This document shows, piece by piece, positions 36,477 to 44,592 of a stretch of 64,000 nt of DNA. The notes under the pieces are model-generated. The model worked only from the letters and a program-made list of their open reading frames with translations. It was not told where the DNA came from and did not search any database. The number at the start of each line of letters is the position of its first letter. The stretch's first letter is position 1. Origin of the DNA: Deltaproteobacteria bacterium (lineage in GTDB: Bacteria; Desulfobacterota; Binatia; HRBIN30; JACQVA1); assembly GCA_016210005.1 (NCBI GenBank), contig JACQVA010000076.1, positions 1 through 64,000 on the forward strand. Direction: 5' to 3'. Position numbers and translations under genes: made by a program.

Positions 36477-37697
36477 TTACGCCGCGCGCCGGATAGCAGC
36501 CGGCTGGCCGGTGGCCGGGCGCATGAACCATGCGATCACGGTGGCCAGCACCATGGCTGAGCCCCACACCAGCAGCGCGCCGCCATAACTGTGAGTGCGA
36601 TCGAAGATGATGCCCGACGACACCGGCCCGACCGCCGAGGCCAGCATGGCCGCCAGCTGCATGATGCCGAAAAGCGTGCCGAAGCGTGCGCCCCCGAGAA
36701 TGTCCAACGCGATGGCGGGGATCACCGCGATCTGGGTGCCGAACGCCAAGCCGTACAACACCACGAAAGCGAGCAGGATCGGCGTGGTGCCGGCGTGATG
36801 CAGCAGCGCCAACGCCGCCACCCAGGCGATAAACGCCAGCCGTACCGTGCGCAGTACGCCGACGCGGTCGGCGATGAACCCGCCGGCTACCTTGCCGATG
36901 GCGGAGATACCGATGGTGCCACCGAGGGCGGCGGCGGCGAGGGTGCCCGAGTGACCGAGTCCGGTCAGGTAGGGCACCAAGTGCACCGAGACGCTGAAAC
37001 CTGCCAGGCCCGGCAGGATCATGATGCCGGCGAGCGCGGGCACGCCGGGGCGGCGCAGATCAGCGCCCAGGCTCGCTTGCGGCCCGGCGCTCGAAGCGTG
37101 CCGCGGCAAGCGTCCGCGCGGCAGGGTGAAGAGCAGGAACGGCACCGGTGTCAGAACCACCGCGCTGCCCAACACCGCGTAGGCCCCACGCCAGCCGAAG
37201 GCCTCGGCCGCCGCCTGTACCGCCGGGGCCAGCACCAGCGCGCCGATGCTGGCGCCGGAGCCGATGATACCGAGAGCCAGGGCCGTGCGATCCGGCACCC
37301 GCAACGTCACCGCGACCGTGATCGGCAACATGGCGGTGCCGGCAAAGCCTGGGCCGAGCAGCACGTTGGCAGCGACGAAGTGCCAGGGCTCGGTCATGCC
37401 GAGCAGGATGACGAAGCCGGCGGCGAGGAAGAGCACGCCGGCCAGCATCGGGACGCGCACGCCGTAGCGATCGACCGCCATCCCGACCGCCGGTGTGCTC
37501 AACGCCGCGCAGGCAGCGCCCACGCTTACCCCCAGGGACAAGCCCGAGCGCGGCCAGCCGGTGGCCTGCGTGATGGCGTTGATAAACACGCTCACCGTAT
37601 CGATCCCGCCGCCCACGAGAACGAACGAAATCACGAACCCCGCCACCACCAGTGGCAACGCCGGCCGCAGTCCATCGGACTGAGCATCTGCGCTCAT
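36477..37697 (-). CDS. Major facilitator superfamily transporter in the molybdoenzyme locus
   Basis: 406 residues from ATG 37697 (GTGAGG upstream), with a second in-frame ATG 24 bases earlier as an alternative. Twelve hydrophobic helices are apparent. The helix 2-3 loop reads GMAVDRYGVRVPML, and the half-repeat appears as GGFIADRVGVLRTV, both versions of the MFS G-x3-D-x2-G-x-R signature. The arrangement resembles monocarboxylate/oxalate-formate type MFS carriers. It sits between alpha2 and alpha1 on the same strand, so it may import the substrate or export the product of the molybdoenzymes. Confidence 0.85.
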   Translation of the reverse strand: MSADAQSDGLRPALPLVVAGFVISFVLVGGGIDTVSVFINAITQATGWPRSGLSLGVSVGAACAALSTPAVGMAVDRYGVRVPMLAGVLFLAAGFVILLGMTEPWHFVAANVLLGPGFAGTAMLPITVAVTLRVPDRTALALGIIGSGASIGALVLAPAVQAAAEAFGWRGAYAVLGSAVVLTPVPFLLFTLPRGRLPRHASSAGPQASLGADLRRPGVPALAGIMILPGLAGFSVSVHLVPYLTGLGHSGTLAAAALGGTIGISAIGKVAGGFIADRVGVLRTVRLAFIAWVAALALLHHAGTTPILLAFVVLYGLAFGTQIAVIPAIALDILGGARFGTLFGIMQLAAMLASAVGPVSSGIIFDRTHSYGGALLVWGSAMVLATVIAWFMRPATGQPAAIRRAA

Positions 37698-37879
37698 GTC
37701 GTCCTCACCCGACAGGGCCAAGTGCCAAAGCCACCGACATCTCGCGCAGTGCCGACCACTAGCCCCGCCTGTTCTCGCCGGGCACCGACGTCGCGAGAGA
37801 CGAACCCTTCGAACTCATCACTCTCGATGTACTCGAAAACCCGGACGGTTTGAAAGCGCAATCGGCGGTGCCGGTTCAT
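37694..37879 (-). CDS. Possible small protein coupled to the MFS gene
   Basis: An open frame of ~61 residues (from an internal ATG near 37879; up to 75 from 37921) ends in TGA overlapping the MFS start as ATGA. It has the look of a translationally coupled leader or small gene (RFQTVRVFEYIESDEFEGF is its most protein-like stretch). No family is recognised. The four-base overlap is the only positive evidence; it could be a chance frame in the 254-bp gap between alpha2 and the MFS gene. Confidence 0.22.
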   Translation of the reverse strand: MNRHRRLRFQTVRVFEYIESDEFEGFVSRDVGARREQAGLVVGTARDVGGFGTWPCRVRTT

Positions 37880-37951
37880 GGCTGGGCGCAACCTGTTGGC
37901 CGCAAATGAGTGGGAGCGCACCGTCGGTGCACCCCCACCCTTGCAGATGGC

Positions 37952-40732
37952 CTACGCCTTGCGCACGTCGACGTGGACGGCGCGGTCGATCGGAATCGGT
38001 TGCCAGTGGATGCCGCGGTACTGCAAGTGGCCGTAGCCGCCGGCGAAGTGCAGCCACTTGACCATGCCGGGCTCGATGTTCTCCGGCCCCTTCCACTGCT
38101 TGAACTGGAATGGCTCGTAGCCGTTGTAGACCACCACCTGTCCGGGCTTGGTGCCGGGCGACAGGCGCACGCGGATACGCATTTCGGCCAGATCGTTGAC
38201 CATGACCGCCTCGTCGTCGTTGTTCAGCCCGCGCGCCTTCATGTCGTCGGGGTTCATGTACATGACCGGGTAGCCGCGATGGGTGCCGAGCATGATGCTG
38301 CTGGTGTGGTTCATCGAGTGGATGCTCCAGCGCGGGTGTCCGCTGGTGAGGCGCAGGGGGTGCTCGCCGCCGTGGTGGGGGTTGTCCTTGTGCACCGGCA
38401 GCTCTTCGCCGGCTTCGAGATACCACTCGTGATCGATGTAGAACGAGGCGCGGCGGTTGAGCGTGGGATAGGGCTTGAGCTGCTCGATGTGGTTGCGGAA
38501 CGGGGTGTGGGTCTTGTTGGGCTCGATCGGCGACTGCTGGCAGACCATCATCGCCGAGTTGCCCCAGCCGACCGCGCGCACCGCGCCGTGCTTGCGCATC
38601 GAGTCGAGGGTGGTGTCGGCCGGGATGGTGCCGAGCAGGGCGCTGTCGCGGAAGATCTCGTCGATCAGGCGGTCGTCATCGGCCAGGTCGCCGCCCTTGG
38701 TGATCCAGTTCCACAGGTTGTGCACCGGCACCGGCTCGCCGTTCTTGCGGTTCCATCCCGGCAGGCCGCGCTCCTTGGAGCGGGTTTCGAGGGCTTTGGC
38801 GACGCCCTGGATGATCTGCCACTCACTCTTGGCTTCGCCCTGGGGCTCGGCGGCCTTTTCGATCAGCAGCACGTGCAGGTGCATCGGGCTGGAGTAGGGC
38901 TGGTTGGTCTTCTCGTAGTGTTGCGCGGCGGGCAGGATGTAATCGGCCCACAGCCCGGTGGTGTTGATGCGCCAGTCCACCGACACGATCATCTTCAGCT
39001 TCGGCCACAAGTGCTCCAGCAACTGGCGCGCGCCGCCGCGCTGGCGGCGCAGTAAGTTGCCGCCGACCTCGACCAGGAAGCGCGGCTCGGCGTTGCGGGT
39101 GTGCCCGTCCATCGGCGCCCACCAGCCCTTCTCCATCGCTTCGTTGAAGTACTCATCGAAGGTGCGCTTCATGCCGGGGTCGCCGTAGCCCTTGCGGTTC
39201 CAGATCTCGCGGTAGCCGCAGTGATGGTACCAAAAGAGCGCCGGCGGGGTGAAGAAGCCCATCATCTGCGTCATCTGGCGCTCGACTTCGTACTTGGCGA
39301 TCTCGTCGGTGACAGTAGGGTCGGCCTCCATCATCATCTTGACCATGGCGTCGGCCATACCGCGGGTAGCCAGGGTCATCTCCGGGCCGGCCTGGCTCTT
39401 GAGCAGCACGGTAAACATGCCGTCGTTGAGGCCGACGGCCCAGCTGCGGGCGCCGGTGCCGTGCTTGCCCCAGTTACCGGTGAGCCCGAGGATGAGCATC
39501 ATCGAGCGCTCCATCAGGTCGCCGTGGTAGTACTTGCCCGAGTTCCAGCCCATCATGATGCGGGTGCGCCGCTTGGCGATCTTGCGCGCAAGTTTGCGGG
39601 TGGTGTCGGGGTGGATGCCGGTTAGGGCTTGGACCTTCTCGGGGGTGTATTGCGCGTTGAGCAGGTCGCGCAGCAACTCGAATACCGGGCGCACTTCCAC
39701 GCTGGTGCCGTCGGCGAGCTTTACGCTCAGGCGGCCTTCGAGCGCGGGGTCAGCGGTGCCGGGATCGAGTGTGCCGCGGGGGGCTTCGACCATACTGCCG
39801 GTCTTGGCATCGAGCCAGTAGAATTGCTCGTTGCTGCCGCCGGCGGCGAGATCGGCGGCGCGCAGAAAGCGCTTGGTGTCGGTGCGCACCAACAGCGGCA
39901 GATCGGTCTGCCGCTTGACGAAATCGTAGTCCACCAAGCGCTCTTCGATCACCACCTGCGACATGGCGTTGGCGAAGGCCGAGTCGGTGCCGATCTCGAT
40001 CGGAACGTGAATGTCGGCGTGCACGGCCGAGGGGCTGAAGTCGGGGGCGATGGTGACGACCTCGCCGCCGTTGTAACGGGCCTCCTGCATGAAGTGGTAC
40101 CAGGTCATGTTGGTGTAGACCGGGTTGGCGTGCCAGATCAGCACCAGCTCGGTCTTGAAGAAGTCATCGGCGCCGGGCGCGGGGTCGAACTTGCCGAAGG
40201 TGGTGTAGATGCCGGGGCTGAAGTCGTTGATCTCGGCCTGCAGGTCAGTCATCTGGAAGCCGAGCTGGGCCGAGAAGTTGTTCCACAGAATCTGCTGCGT
40301 GCCGCCCTCGCCGGGGGTGCCGATGTGGTAGCACGACTGCGGCCCCTGCTCCTGGATGGCATCGAGCATGGCGTCGGCGATCTCGGTGAAGGCGGTCTGC
40401 CACGAGACCCGCTGCCACTTGCCCTCGCCGCGCTTGCCGGCGCGCTTCATCGGGTAGAGCACGCGCTCTTCGTTGTAATGTTGCTGACTCCAGGCGGCGC
40501 CCTTCTGGCAGCCCATCGGGTTCATGTCGGGCACGCCCGGCTCGATGGTCGGGAAGATCCCGGCTTGCTCCTCGCGCACGATCTTGCCGTCCTTGGAGTA
40601 CACCCGCCACGGACAGCCGCCCGGATAGCAGTCCACGGCGTGGCAGCCCCAAGTGACTTTGTCCCACTTCCAGGCGTTGCGGTACTTCTCTTCCGAGGCC
40701 TGGTGCTGGTTGCTGGCTGGTTTGGTCGACAT
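37952..40732 (-). CDS. Molybdopterin oxidoreductase, type II DMSO reductase family, without Tat signal (alpha2)
   Basis: 926 residues from ATG 40732, chosen for the AAGGAG seven bases upstream and because upstream codons (to 41083) overlap the beta gene out of frame. It begins MSTKPASNQHQASEEKYRNA with no signal peptide. The FS0 motif is GCHAVDCYPGGCPW then MGCQKGAAWS (H-x3-C-x4-C...C), followed by REEQAGIFPT. The aligned Asp in INDFSPG is a candidate Mo ligand. The C-terminal cofactor domain includes RLTSGHPRWSIHSMNH. It is clearly paralogous to alpha1 but distinct along its length. It follows the beta subunit by 74 bp and most likely pairs with it. The lack of a Tat signal suggests a cytoplasmic enzyme unless a partner carries it across. 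Confidence 0.9.
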   Translation of the reverse strand: MSTKPASNQHQASEEKYRNAWKWDKVTWGCHAVDCYPGGCPWRVYSKDGKIVREEQAGIFPTIEPGVPDMNPMGCQKGAAWSQQHYNEERVLYPMKRAGKRGEGKWQRVSWQTAFTEIADAMLDAIQEQGPQSCYHIGTPGEGGTQQILWNNFSAQLGFQMTDLQAEINDFSPGIYTTFGKFDPAPGADDFFKTELVLIWHANPVYTNMTWYHFMQEARYNGGEVVTIAPDFSPSAVHADIHVPIEIGTDSAFANAMSQVVIEERLVDYDFVKRQTDLPLLVRTDTKRFLRAADLAAGGSNEQFYWLDAKTGSMVEAPRGTLDPGTADPALEGRLSVKLADGTSVEVRPVFELLRDLLNAQYTPEKVQALTGIHPDTTRKLARKIAKRRTRIMMGWNSGKYYHGDLMERSMMLILGLTGNWGKHGTGARSWAVGLNDGMFTVLLKSQAGPEMTLATRGMADAMVKMMMEADPTVTDEIAKYEVERQMTQMMGFFTPPALFWYHHCGYREIWNRKGYGDPGMKRTFDEYFNEAMEKGWWAPMDGHTRNAEPRFLVEVGGNLLRRQRGGARQLLEHLWPKLKMIVSVDWRINTTGLWADYILPAAQHYEKTNQPYSSPMHLHVLLIEKAAEPQGEAKSEWQIIQGVAKALETRSKERGLPGWNRKNGEPVPVHNLWNWITKGGDLADDDRLIDEIFRDSALLGTIPADTTLDSMRKHGAVRAVGWGNSAMMVCQQSPIEPNKTHTPFRNHIEQLKPYPTLNRRASFYIDHEWYLEAGEELPVHKDNPHHGGEHPLRLTSGHPRWSIHSMNHTSSIMLGTHRGYPVMYMNPDDMKARGLNNDDEAVMVNDLAEMRIRVRLSPGTKPGQVVVYNGYEPFQFKQWKGPENIEPGMVKWLHFAGGYGHLQYRGIHWQPIPIDRAVHVDVRKA

Positions 40733-40806
40733 CGCAGTGCTCCTTCTCAACGGTCCCTTCTCCTGCGGGCAGAAGGGCGGGGGAAATCGAGTTACTTCTA
40801 TCTCCA

Positions 40807-41826
40807 CTACCAGGTGATGGTGGCGGGATCGCGATCGAACGGTCCGAGCAGCTCGGCCCACTTGTAGACGATCAGCGTATCTATCAGCTCGGAGGCTTCG
40901 CCGCGGCGGCGCTTGCCCATCTCGGCTTCGAGCGTGCGCAGCGCCCCGCCCACCGCCGGGCCGAAGAGCGATTCGAGGTATGACAACGGCAGGCGGCGGT
41001 GCGACTCGTCGATGGTGCCGTCGGGCCGGACCGCGAACGCCGAGATCGGCGGCACGTAGAACACGTTGGCCTGCGTGTTCCACTCCGGATGCAGCGGCAG
41101 GGCCACTTTGTAGCGGTCAACCAGCTTGTGGATCGCACCCTGGGTATCGTCGCGGTAGCCGACGAACATGGCGCGGCCGGGGCACTGACGCACGCAGGCG
41201 GGGGCGACGCCGTGCTCCAAGCGCGGGAAGCAGCCGATGCAGTGCTGGCTGATGTTGCGCACCGAGTCGAAATAGATCTTCTTGTACGGACAGGCTTCCG
41301 CGCACTTCTGGGTGCCCTTGCAGAGCTCGTCGTCGCGCAGCACCAGGCCCAAGTCCTCGCGCTTGTACATCGCCCCGGTGGGGCAGGCTTCGACGCAACT
41401 CGGCTTGGTGCAGTGGTTGCAGATGCGCGGCATGTAGAAGAAGTAGGCGTTGGGATAGCTACCCGCGCCTTCGTCTTCGTCCCAGTTCATTGCCCAGCTC
41501 GGCTCACCGTTCTTTGGCTGAAGATGCACCCCGCCGCCGTTGCGGTTGCTCGACTGATGCACGGCGGCCCAATTGAAGTCCGAAGCCCCGCCGAACTCTT
41601 CCTGGCTGGGCAGCTTTCCCAGTACCAGCTTGCCCTTGGCGTCGTAGCCGCCGCCCATGCTCTCGTAATCGCGGGGGGTACCGCGCCCGGGCTGGGTATT
41701 CACCGAGCACCACCACATGTCCCGTTTACCTTCTTCGTTGGTCCACAGGACCTTGCAGGCGACTGAGCAGGTCTGGCAGCCGATGCACTTGTTGAGGTCG
41801 AAGACCATCGCGATCTGTTTGCCCAT
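40807..41826 (-). CDS. Four-cluster ferredoxin subunit of a type II molybdoenzyme (beta)
   Basis: 339 residues; GGAGGAA lies before ATG 41826. Four Cys groups are visible: CIGCQTCSVAC (~14-24), CNHCTKPSCVEACP (~135), CKGTQKCAEACP (~168) and CIGCFPRLEHGVAPACVRQCPG (~195). This is the arrangement of NarH/EbdB/DdhB/SerB electron-transfer subunits, which hold four Fe-S clusters and wire the Mo site to a heme subunit or quinone. There is no signal peptide; in exported relatives the beta rides on the alpha Tat signal. As the first gene of the run and only 74 bp from alpha2, its partner is alpha2. Whether it also serves alpha1 is open. Confidence 0.92.
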   Translation of the reverse strand: MGKQIAMVFDLNKCIGCQTCSVACKVLWTNEEGKRDMWWCSVNTQPGRGTPRDYESMGGGYDAKGKLVLGKLPSQEEFGGASDFNWAAVHQSSNRNGGGVHLQPKNGEPSWAMNWDEDEGAGSYPNAYFFYMPRICNHCTKPSCVEACPTGAMYKREDLGLVLRDDELCKGTQKCAEACPYKKIYFDSVRNISQHCIGCFPRLEHGVAPACVRQCPGRAMFVGYRDDTQGAIHKLVDRYKVALPLHPEWNTQANVFYVPPISAFAVRPDGTIDESHRRLPLSYLESLFGPAVGGALRTLEAEMGKRRRGEASELIDTLIVYKWAELLGPFDRDPATITW

Positions 41827-42219
41827 GCACTGTTCCTCCCGGGGATGTCCGCCAATAGGCGGGAGCGTCCAACCTTCCTACCGTCCGGTAGGTTGTCTGC
41901 GGAGGGCGTCGCTCATGGAGCGGCATGACAAAGCTCAGCATTTCATACCGGCCAGTGTCGCCCTGCCAGGCGCGAGGGCGCCCAGGCGCACGAAGTTGTA
42001 GTGATCCGAGGCGGCCACCCTCCTCCGCCAAGACGCGCGTTGGATGTGAAGTTGGCGGCGGGGCCGAGCCCGCGGCGACCGGCGGGCCTACCGGGCCACG
42101 ACCTAGACTAGCTCCAAGCCGTAAGCGGTGAAATCCAAACACACCACCACGTGTGCGGGCTAGATGGACCGGCGCTCGTCAACAAGCTTCGATTGACACA
42201 GGCACGCCGTGTGGGGCAG
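41827..42219. other. Divergent intergenic region between the molybdoenzyme locus and the caspase gene
   Basis: 393 bp with no convincing gene. It must hold promoters for both directions. The notable element is the palindrome at 41877-41892. A TTGACA hexamer at 42193-42198 faces the caspase gene but has no good -10 box at the right distance before the chosen ATG at 42220. Confidence 0.5.
41877..41892. promoter_or_regulatory. Operator-like palindrome upstream of the molybdoenzyme beta gene
   Basis: CCTACCG-TC-CGGTAGG is a perfect 7-bp inverted repeat with a two-base centre, located 50 bp upstream of the beta start codon; AACC and GGTT flank it. The size and symmetry fit a dimeric repressor site, and the wording resembles operators of some TetR-type regulators. 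It probably controls beta-alpha2 transcription. A terminator role is unlikely, as no T-run follows on either strand. Confidence 0.55.
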
Positions 42220-43989
42220 ATGACTACTGTGCGCCGCGGCTGGATTGTGAGCCTTGTGCTCTTGTGTATGGCGGCCGCCACGTTCGCCGCCGGCGCTGCG
42301 CACGGTGAATCGGGGGCGCTACCTCCGTCAAAACTTCGCACCGGCGAATCATCGCAAGAGGCGGCGCCGAGCGACTCGGGGGTACTACCTCCGTCGAAAC
42401 TTCGCCCGTTCGAGCCGGCGCCGCGAACGGGCAGGACATCTCAGACGACCGGGCCGATTGTAACCTACTTCGGTGCGGCCCGTGCTGACGGAAGCTTGAT
42501 GGCTCCAGCCTCGGTCGACAACGCCATTCCCGCCTACTTGAGCCGGGCTGGCTCCGGATTCATGCTCGTGGTGGAGGCAAAGCCGGGCGCTAGCGGGCGG
42601 CCGGTGGGCCGCGTCGTTTCTGCACACGATTCCACCGATCCATCGATTCGGCCGGACCTGGAGATCATCACTAGCCAGGCTCTGGGCGATGGCAGTGCAA
42701 CCGTATGCGACAGGAAGGCGCCGGCGATTGGCGGTGTTCCGGCGACGGTGCCAGCGAGCTTCGCTAGCACCCAACGGATTAGCGACACGATCAGCGACCT
42801 TGCTTGCCGTTTCGAAGTATTCGTCGACTCGGCCGCTGCCTGCACGACGACCAGCAAGGGCGAGTTTTCGTTCGTGGACAAGGGCTCTACCGCGCAATTC
42901 TGCATGGTTGTGGCGCGTGCCTGGGGCTTCCCGCTCGGAGACACACTACTCACAGTTCGCGTTCGCGATGTCGACGGCAACTCGGGACCGAGCAAGCAGT
43001 TGCGAATTCGCGTCCCCTCCGCCGCCGACGCGCAAATGGCCGAGCCGCGTCTAGACCAGCCGGCCCCTGGCAAAGCGGAGGTAAACGCCGTGCCGCAGAC
43101 GGCCCACAGCGGATCGACGACAAGTGGATCGGTGACCAAACCCGCGGTCTTGCCTGCGCCGACAACCCTTCCGTCCGAACCAGTTGCTGCGGCTCGATCG
43201 AGCGGACAACGCCCCGCAGGCCCGGAGGTCCCGGTGCTGACCGCGGCGCAGCGAGCCCTTACCGATAGTGACCTTGCGGTCGTCGTTGGCATCGAGAAGT
43301 ACCAAGACCTGCCCGCGTCCGACTACTCCGGTGCCGACGCAGGCTTGGTGAAGCAGTACTTCGTCGCCCTGGGCGTGCCCGAGCGCAACATCGAACTCCT
43401 GCTCAACGAGCGCGCTACCCAATCCGGCATCAGAAAGATCGTGGAGTCATGGCTCCCCAACCGCGTCAAGGCTGGCAGTCGCGTGTTCTTCTACTACTCC
43501 GGCCATGGAGCGCCAGATCCGGCGAGCGGCAACGCTTATCTGGTACCGTACGACGGCGATCCCAACTACCTCGCGACAACTGGCTACGCGATCCAGACGC
43601 TCTACGACAAACTGGGCGCGTTGCCGGCCACGGAGGTAGCCGTGGTGCTCGACGCCTGCTTCTCCGGCACCGGTGGACGCAGCGTGCTCGCCAAGGGGGC
43701 GCGCCCGCTGGTTATGGTCGCCGAAACACGGAGCGTAGCACCCAACTTAGCGGTGCTGGGCGCTACGACCGCGGCGCAGATCAGCACGTCCTCAGCGGAA
43801 ATCGGCCACGGCATACTTACGTACTATTTTCTGAAGGCGATCAACGACGGCAAGAGGGACCTCGCCGAGATCTACACCGCCATCACGCCGGAGGTCGAGG
43901 ACGCCGCCAAGCTGCTGAACGTGAGGCAGACGCCCAGTCTGCTGCCCGACGTCTCCGAGCTGCGCGGCCGATTCCGTTTCCGCAATTGA
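42220..43989 (+). CDS. Exported caspase-like (peptidase C14) protein
   Basis: 589 residues from ATG 42220; an in-frame start at 42151 only adds a charged leader. Residues ~1-30 form a signal peptide or anchor (VSLVLLCMAAATFAAGAAHG). Just after it, two copies of the phrase SGxLPPSKLR occur in a Pro/Ser-rich stretch. A middle region of beta-rich sequence with several Cys (~75-275) and a Pro/Thr/Ser linker (~285-365) lead to a C-terminal caspase fold: DLAVVVGIEKYQDLP, the catalytic His429 in FFYYSGHGAPD, and the catalytic Cys480 in VVLDACFSGTGG. Both catalytic residues are present, so it should be an active Arg/Lys- or Asp-directed protease, probably periplasmic or surface located. Its substrate is unknown. 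It is followed 15 bp later by a small gene with a strong ribosome site. Confidence 0.88.
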   Translation: MTTVRRGWIVSLVLLCMAAATFAAGAAHGESGALPPSKLRTGESSQEAAPSDSGVLPPSKLRPFEPAPRTGRTSQTTGPIVTYFGAARADGSLMAPASVDNAIPAYLSRAGSGFMLVVEAKPGASGRPVGRVVSAHDSTDPSIRPDLEIITSQALGDGSATVCDRKAPAIGGVPATVPASFASTQRISDTISDLACRFEVFVDSAAACTTTSKGEFSFVDKGSTAQFCMVVARAWGFPLGDTLLTVRVRDVDGNSGPSKQLRIRVPSAADAQMAEPRLDQPAPGKAEVNAVPQTAHSGSTTSGSVTKPAVLPAPTTLPSEPVAAARSSGQRPAGPEVPVLTAAQRALTDSDLAVVVGIEKYQDLPASDYSGADAGLVKQYFVALGVPERNIELLLNERATQSGIRKIVESWLPNRVKAGSRVFFYYSGHGAPDPASGNAYLVPYDGDPNYLATTGYAIQTLYDKLGALPATEVAVVLDACFSGTGGRSVLAKGARPLVMVAETRSVAPNLAVLGATTAAQISTSSAEIGHGILTYYFLKAINDGKRDLAEIYTAITPEVEDAAKLLNVRQTPSLLPDVSELRGRFRFRN

Positions 43990-44004
43990 GGAGGAGCCAG
44001 GGCC

Positions 44005-44229
44005 GTGGGAACGAACAGGCGTTGTGTCTTTGGCCTCGAAGAGCGGGTTCCCGCCGATGCAATGATATATGCGGATCAACGTCTCAACCCGCTCGGATTC
44101 AAAGAAGGCATGTTCGGGGTCTTCGATGCGAAGGGAACGGGAACGATCTCCGATCTTACCAAGCGTCTCACTCAGCTGGAGCCGACCGACTGGACGCAGC
44201 AGATGGTGACGTACGTGCTCAGTAAGTAG
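44005..44229 (+). CDS. Small protein of unknown function downstream of the caspase gene
   Basis: 74 residues from a GTG at 44005 preceded by GAGGAGG, 15 bp after the caspase stop. No signal peptide or membrane segment. The sequence has a mixed charged core (DAKGTGTISDLTKRLTQLEP) with predicted helices. No family is recognised. The tight spacing suggests translation with the caspase-like protease as an inhibitor, substrate or partner; this is inference from context alone. An internal ATG (44060) would give a shorter form. Confidence 0.5.
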   Translation: MGTNRRCVFGLEERVPADAMIYADQRLNPLGFKEGMFGVFDAKGTGTISDLTKRLTQLEPTDWTQQMVTYVLSK

Positions 44230-44282
44230 GGCACCGTCCGCCAATGCACGCTCCGAGTCGGCCCCAAACTGAGCAGTCCGAC

Positions 44283-44582
44283 TTAGTGCCGTACGGCCCG
44301 AACATCGAAATAGAGGGTGTACTCCCGCTCGCACTTGCCGCACTCGAGATGAACGATCCGCAGGGCCTGGCGTGAGCCTTCGCCGCGCGCAAACAAGCGT
44401 GTGCCGCAACGGCAGCGGGCGGTGCGCACGACCGCGTCGATCTCGCCGTAGTCGGAGACGGTGATGGCGCTGCTCTCGCTACGGCCGGGGCGAGTGGCAT
44501 CGAGCCGCAGGCCCTGCCATTTGCGCCAGCCCACGGCCAGGGCCGCAATCAGCGCTACTAGTCCGAGCAGAGAGCCGATCAC
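44283..44582 (-). CDS. Membrane-anchored zinc-ribbon protein of unknown function
   Basis: 99 residues. The N-terminus is one hydrophobic helix (MIGSLLGLVALIAALAVGW); the rest is soluble with two Cys pairs, CRCG (~57) and CGKC (~81), about 22 residues apart, forming a likely zinc ribbon (C-x-C...C-x2-C). It starts 10 bp after the stop of the Kef-type antiporter on the same strand, so the two are probably cotranscribed. No named family was recognised. Confidence 0.6.
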   Translation of the reverse strand: MIGSLLGLVALIAALAVGWRKWQGLRLDATRPGRSESSAITVSDYGEIDAVVRTARCRCGTRLFARGEGSRQALRIVHLECGKCEREYTLYFDVRAVRH

Positions 44583-44592
44583 AGCGCAGCCT

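Noticed and set aside
33606-41826. Nitrate or perchlorate reductase operon
   Set aside because: The FS0 region (THLRANCFSAC, REEQA) is closer to the ethylbenzene/dimethylsulfide/selenate group, and narI-, narJ- or cld-like genes are absent.
42193-42219. TTGACA as the caspase promoter
   Set aside because: A 17-base spacer leads to GGCAGA with no -10 character, and transcription would begin at or after the chosen start codon.
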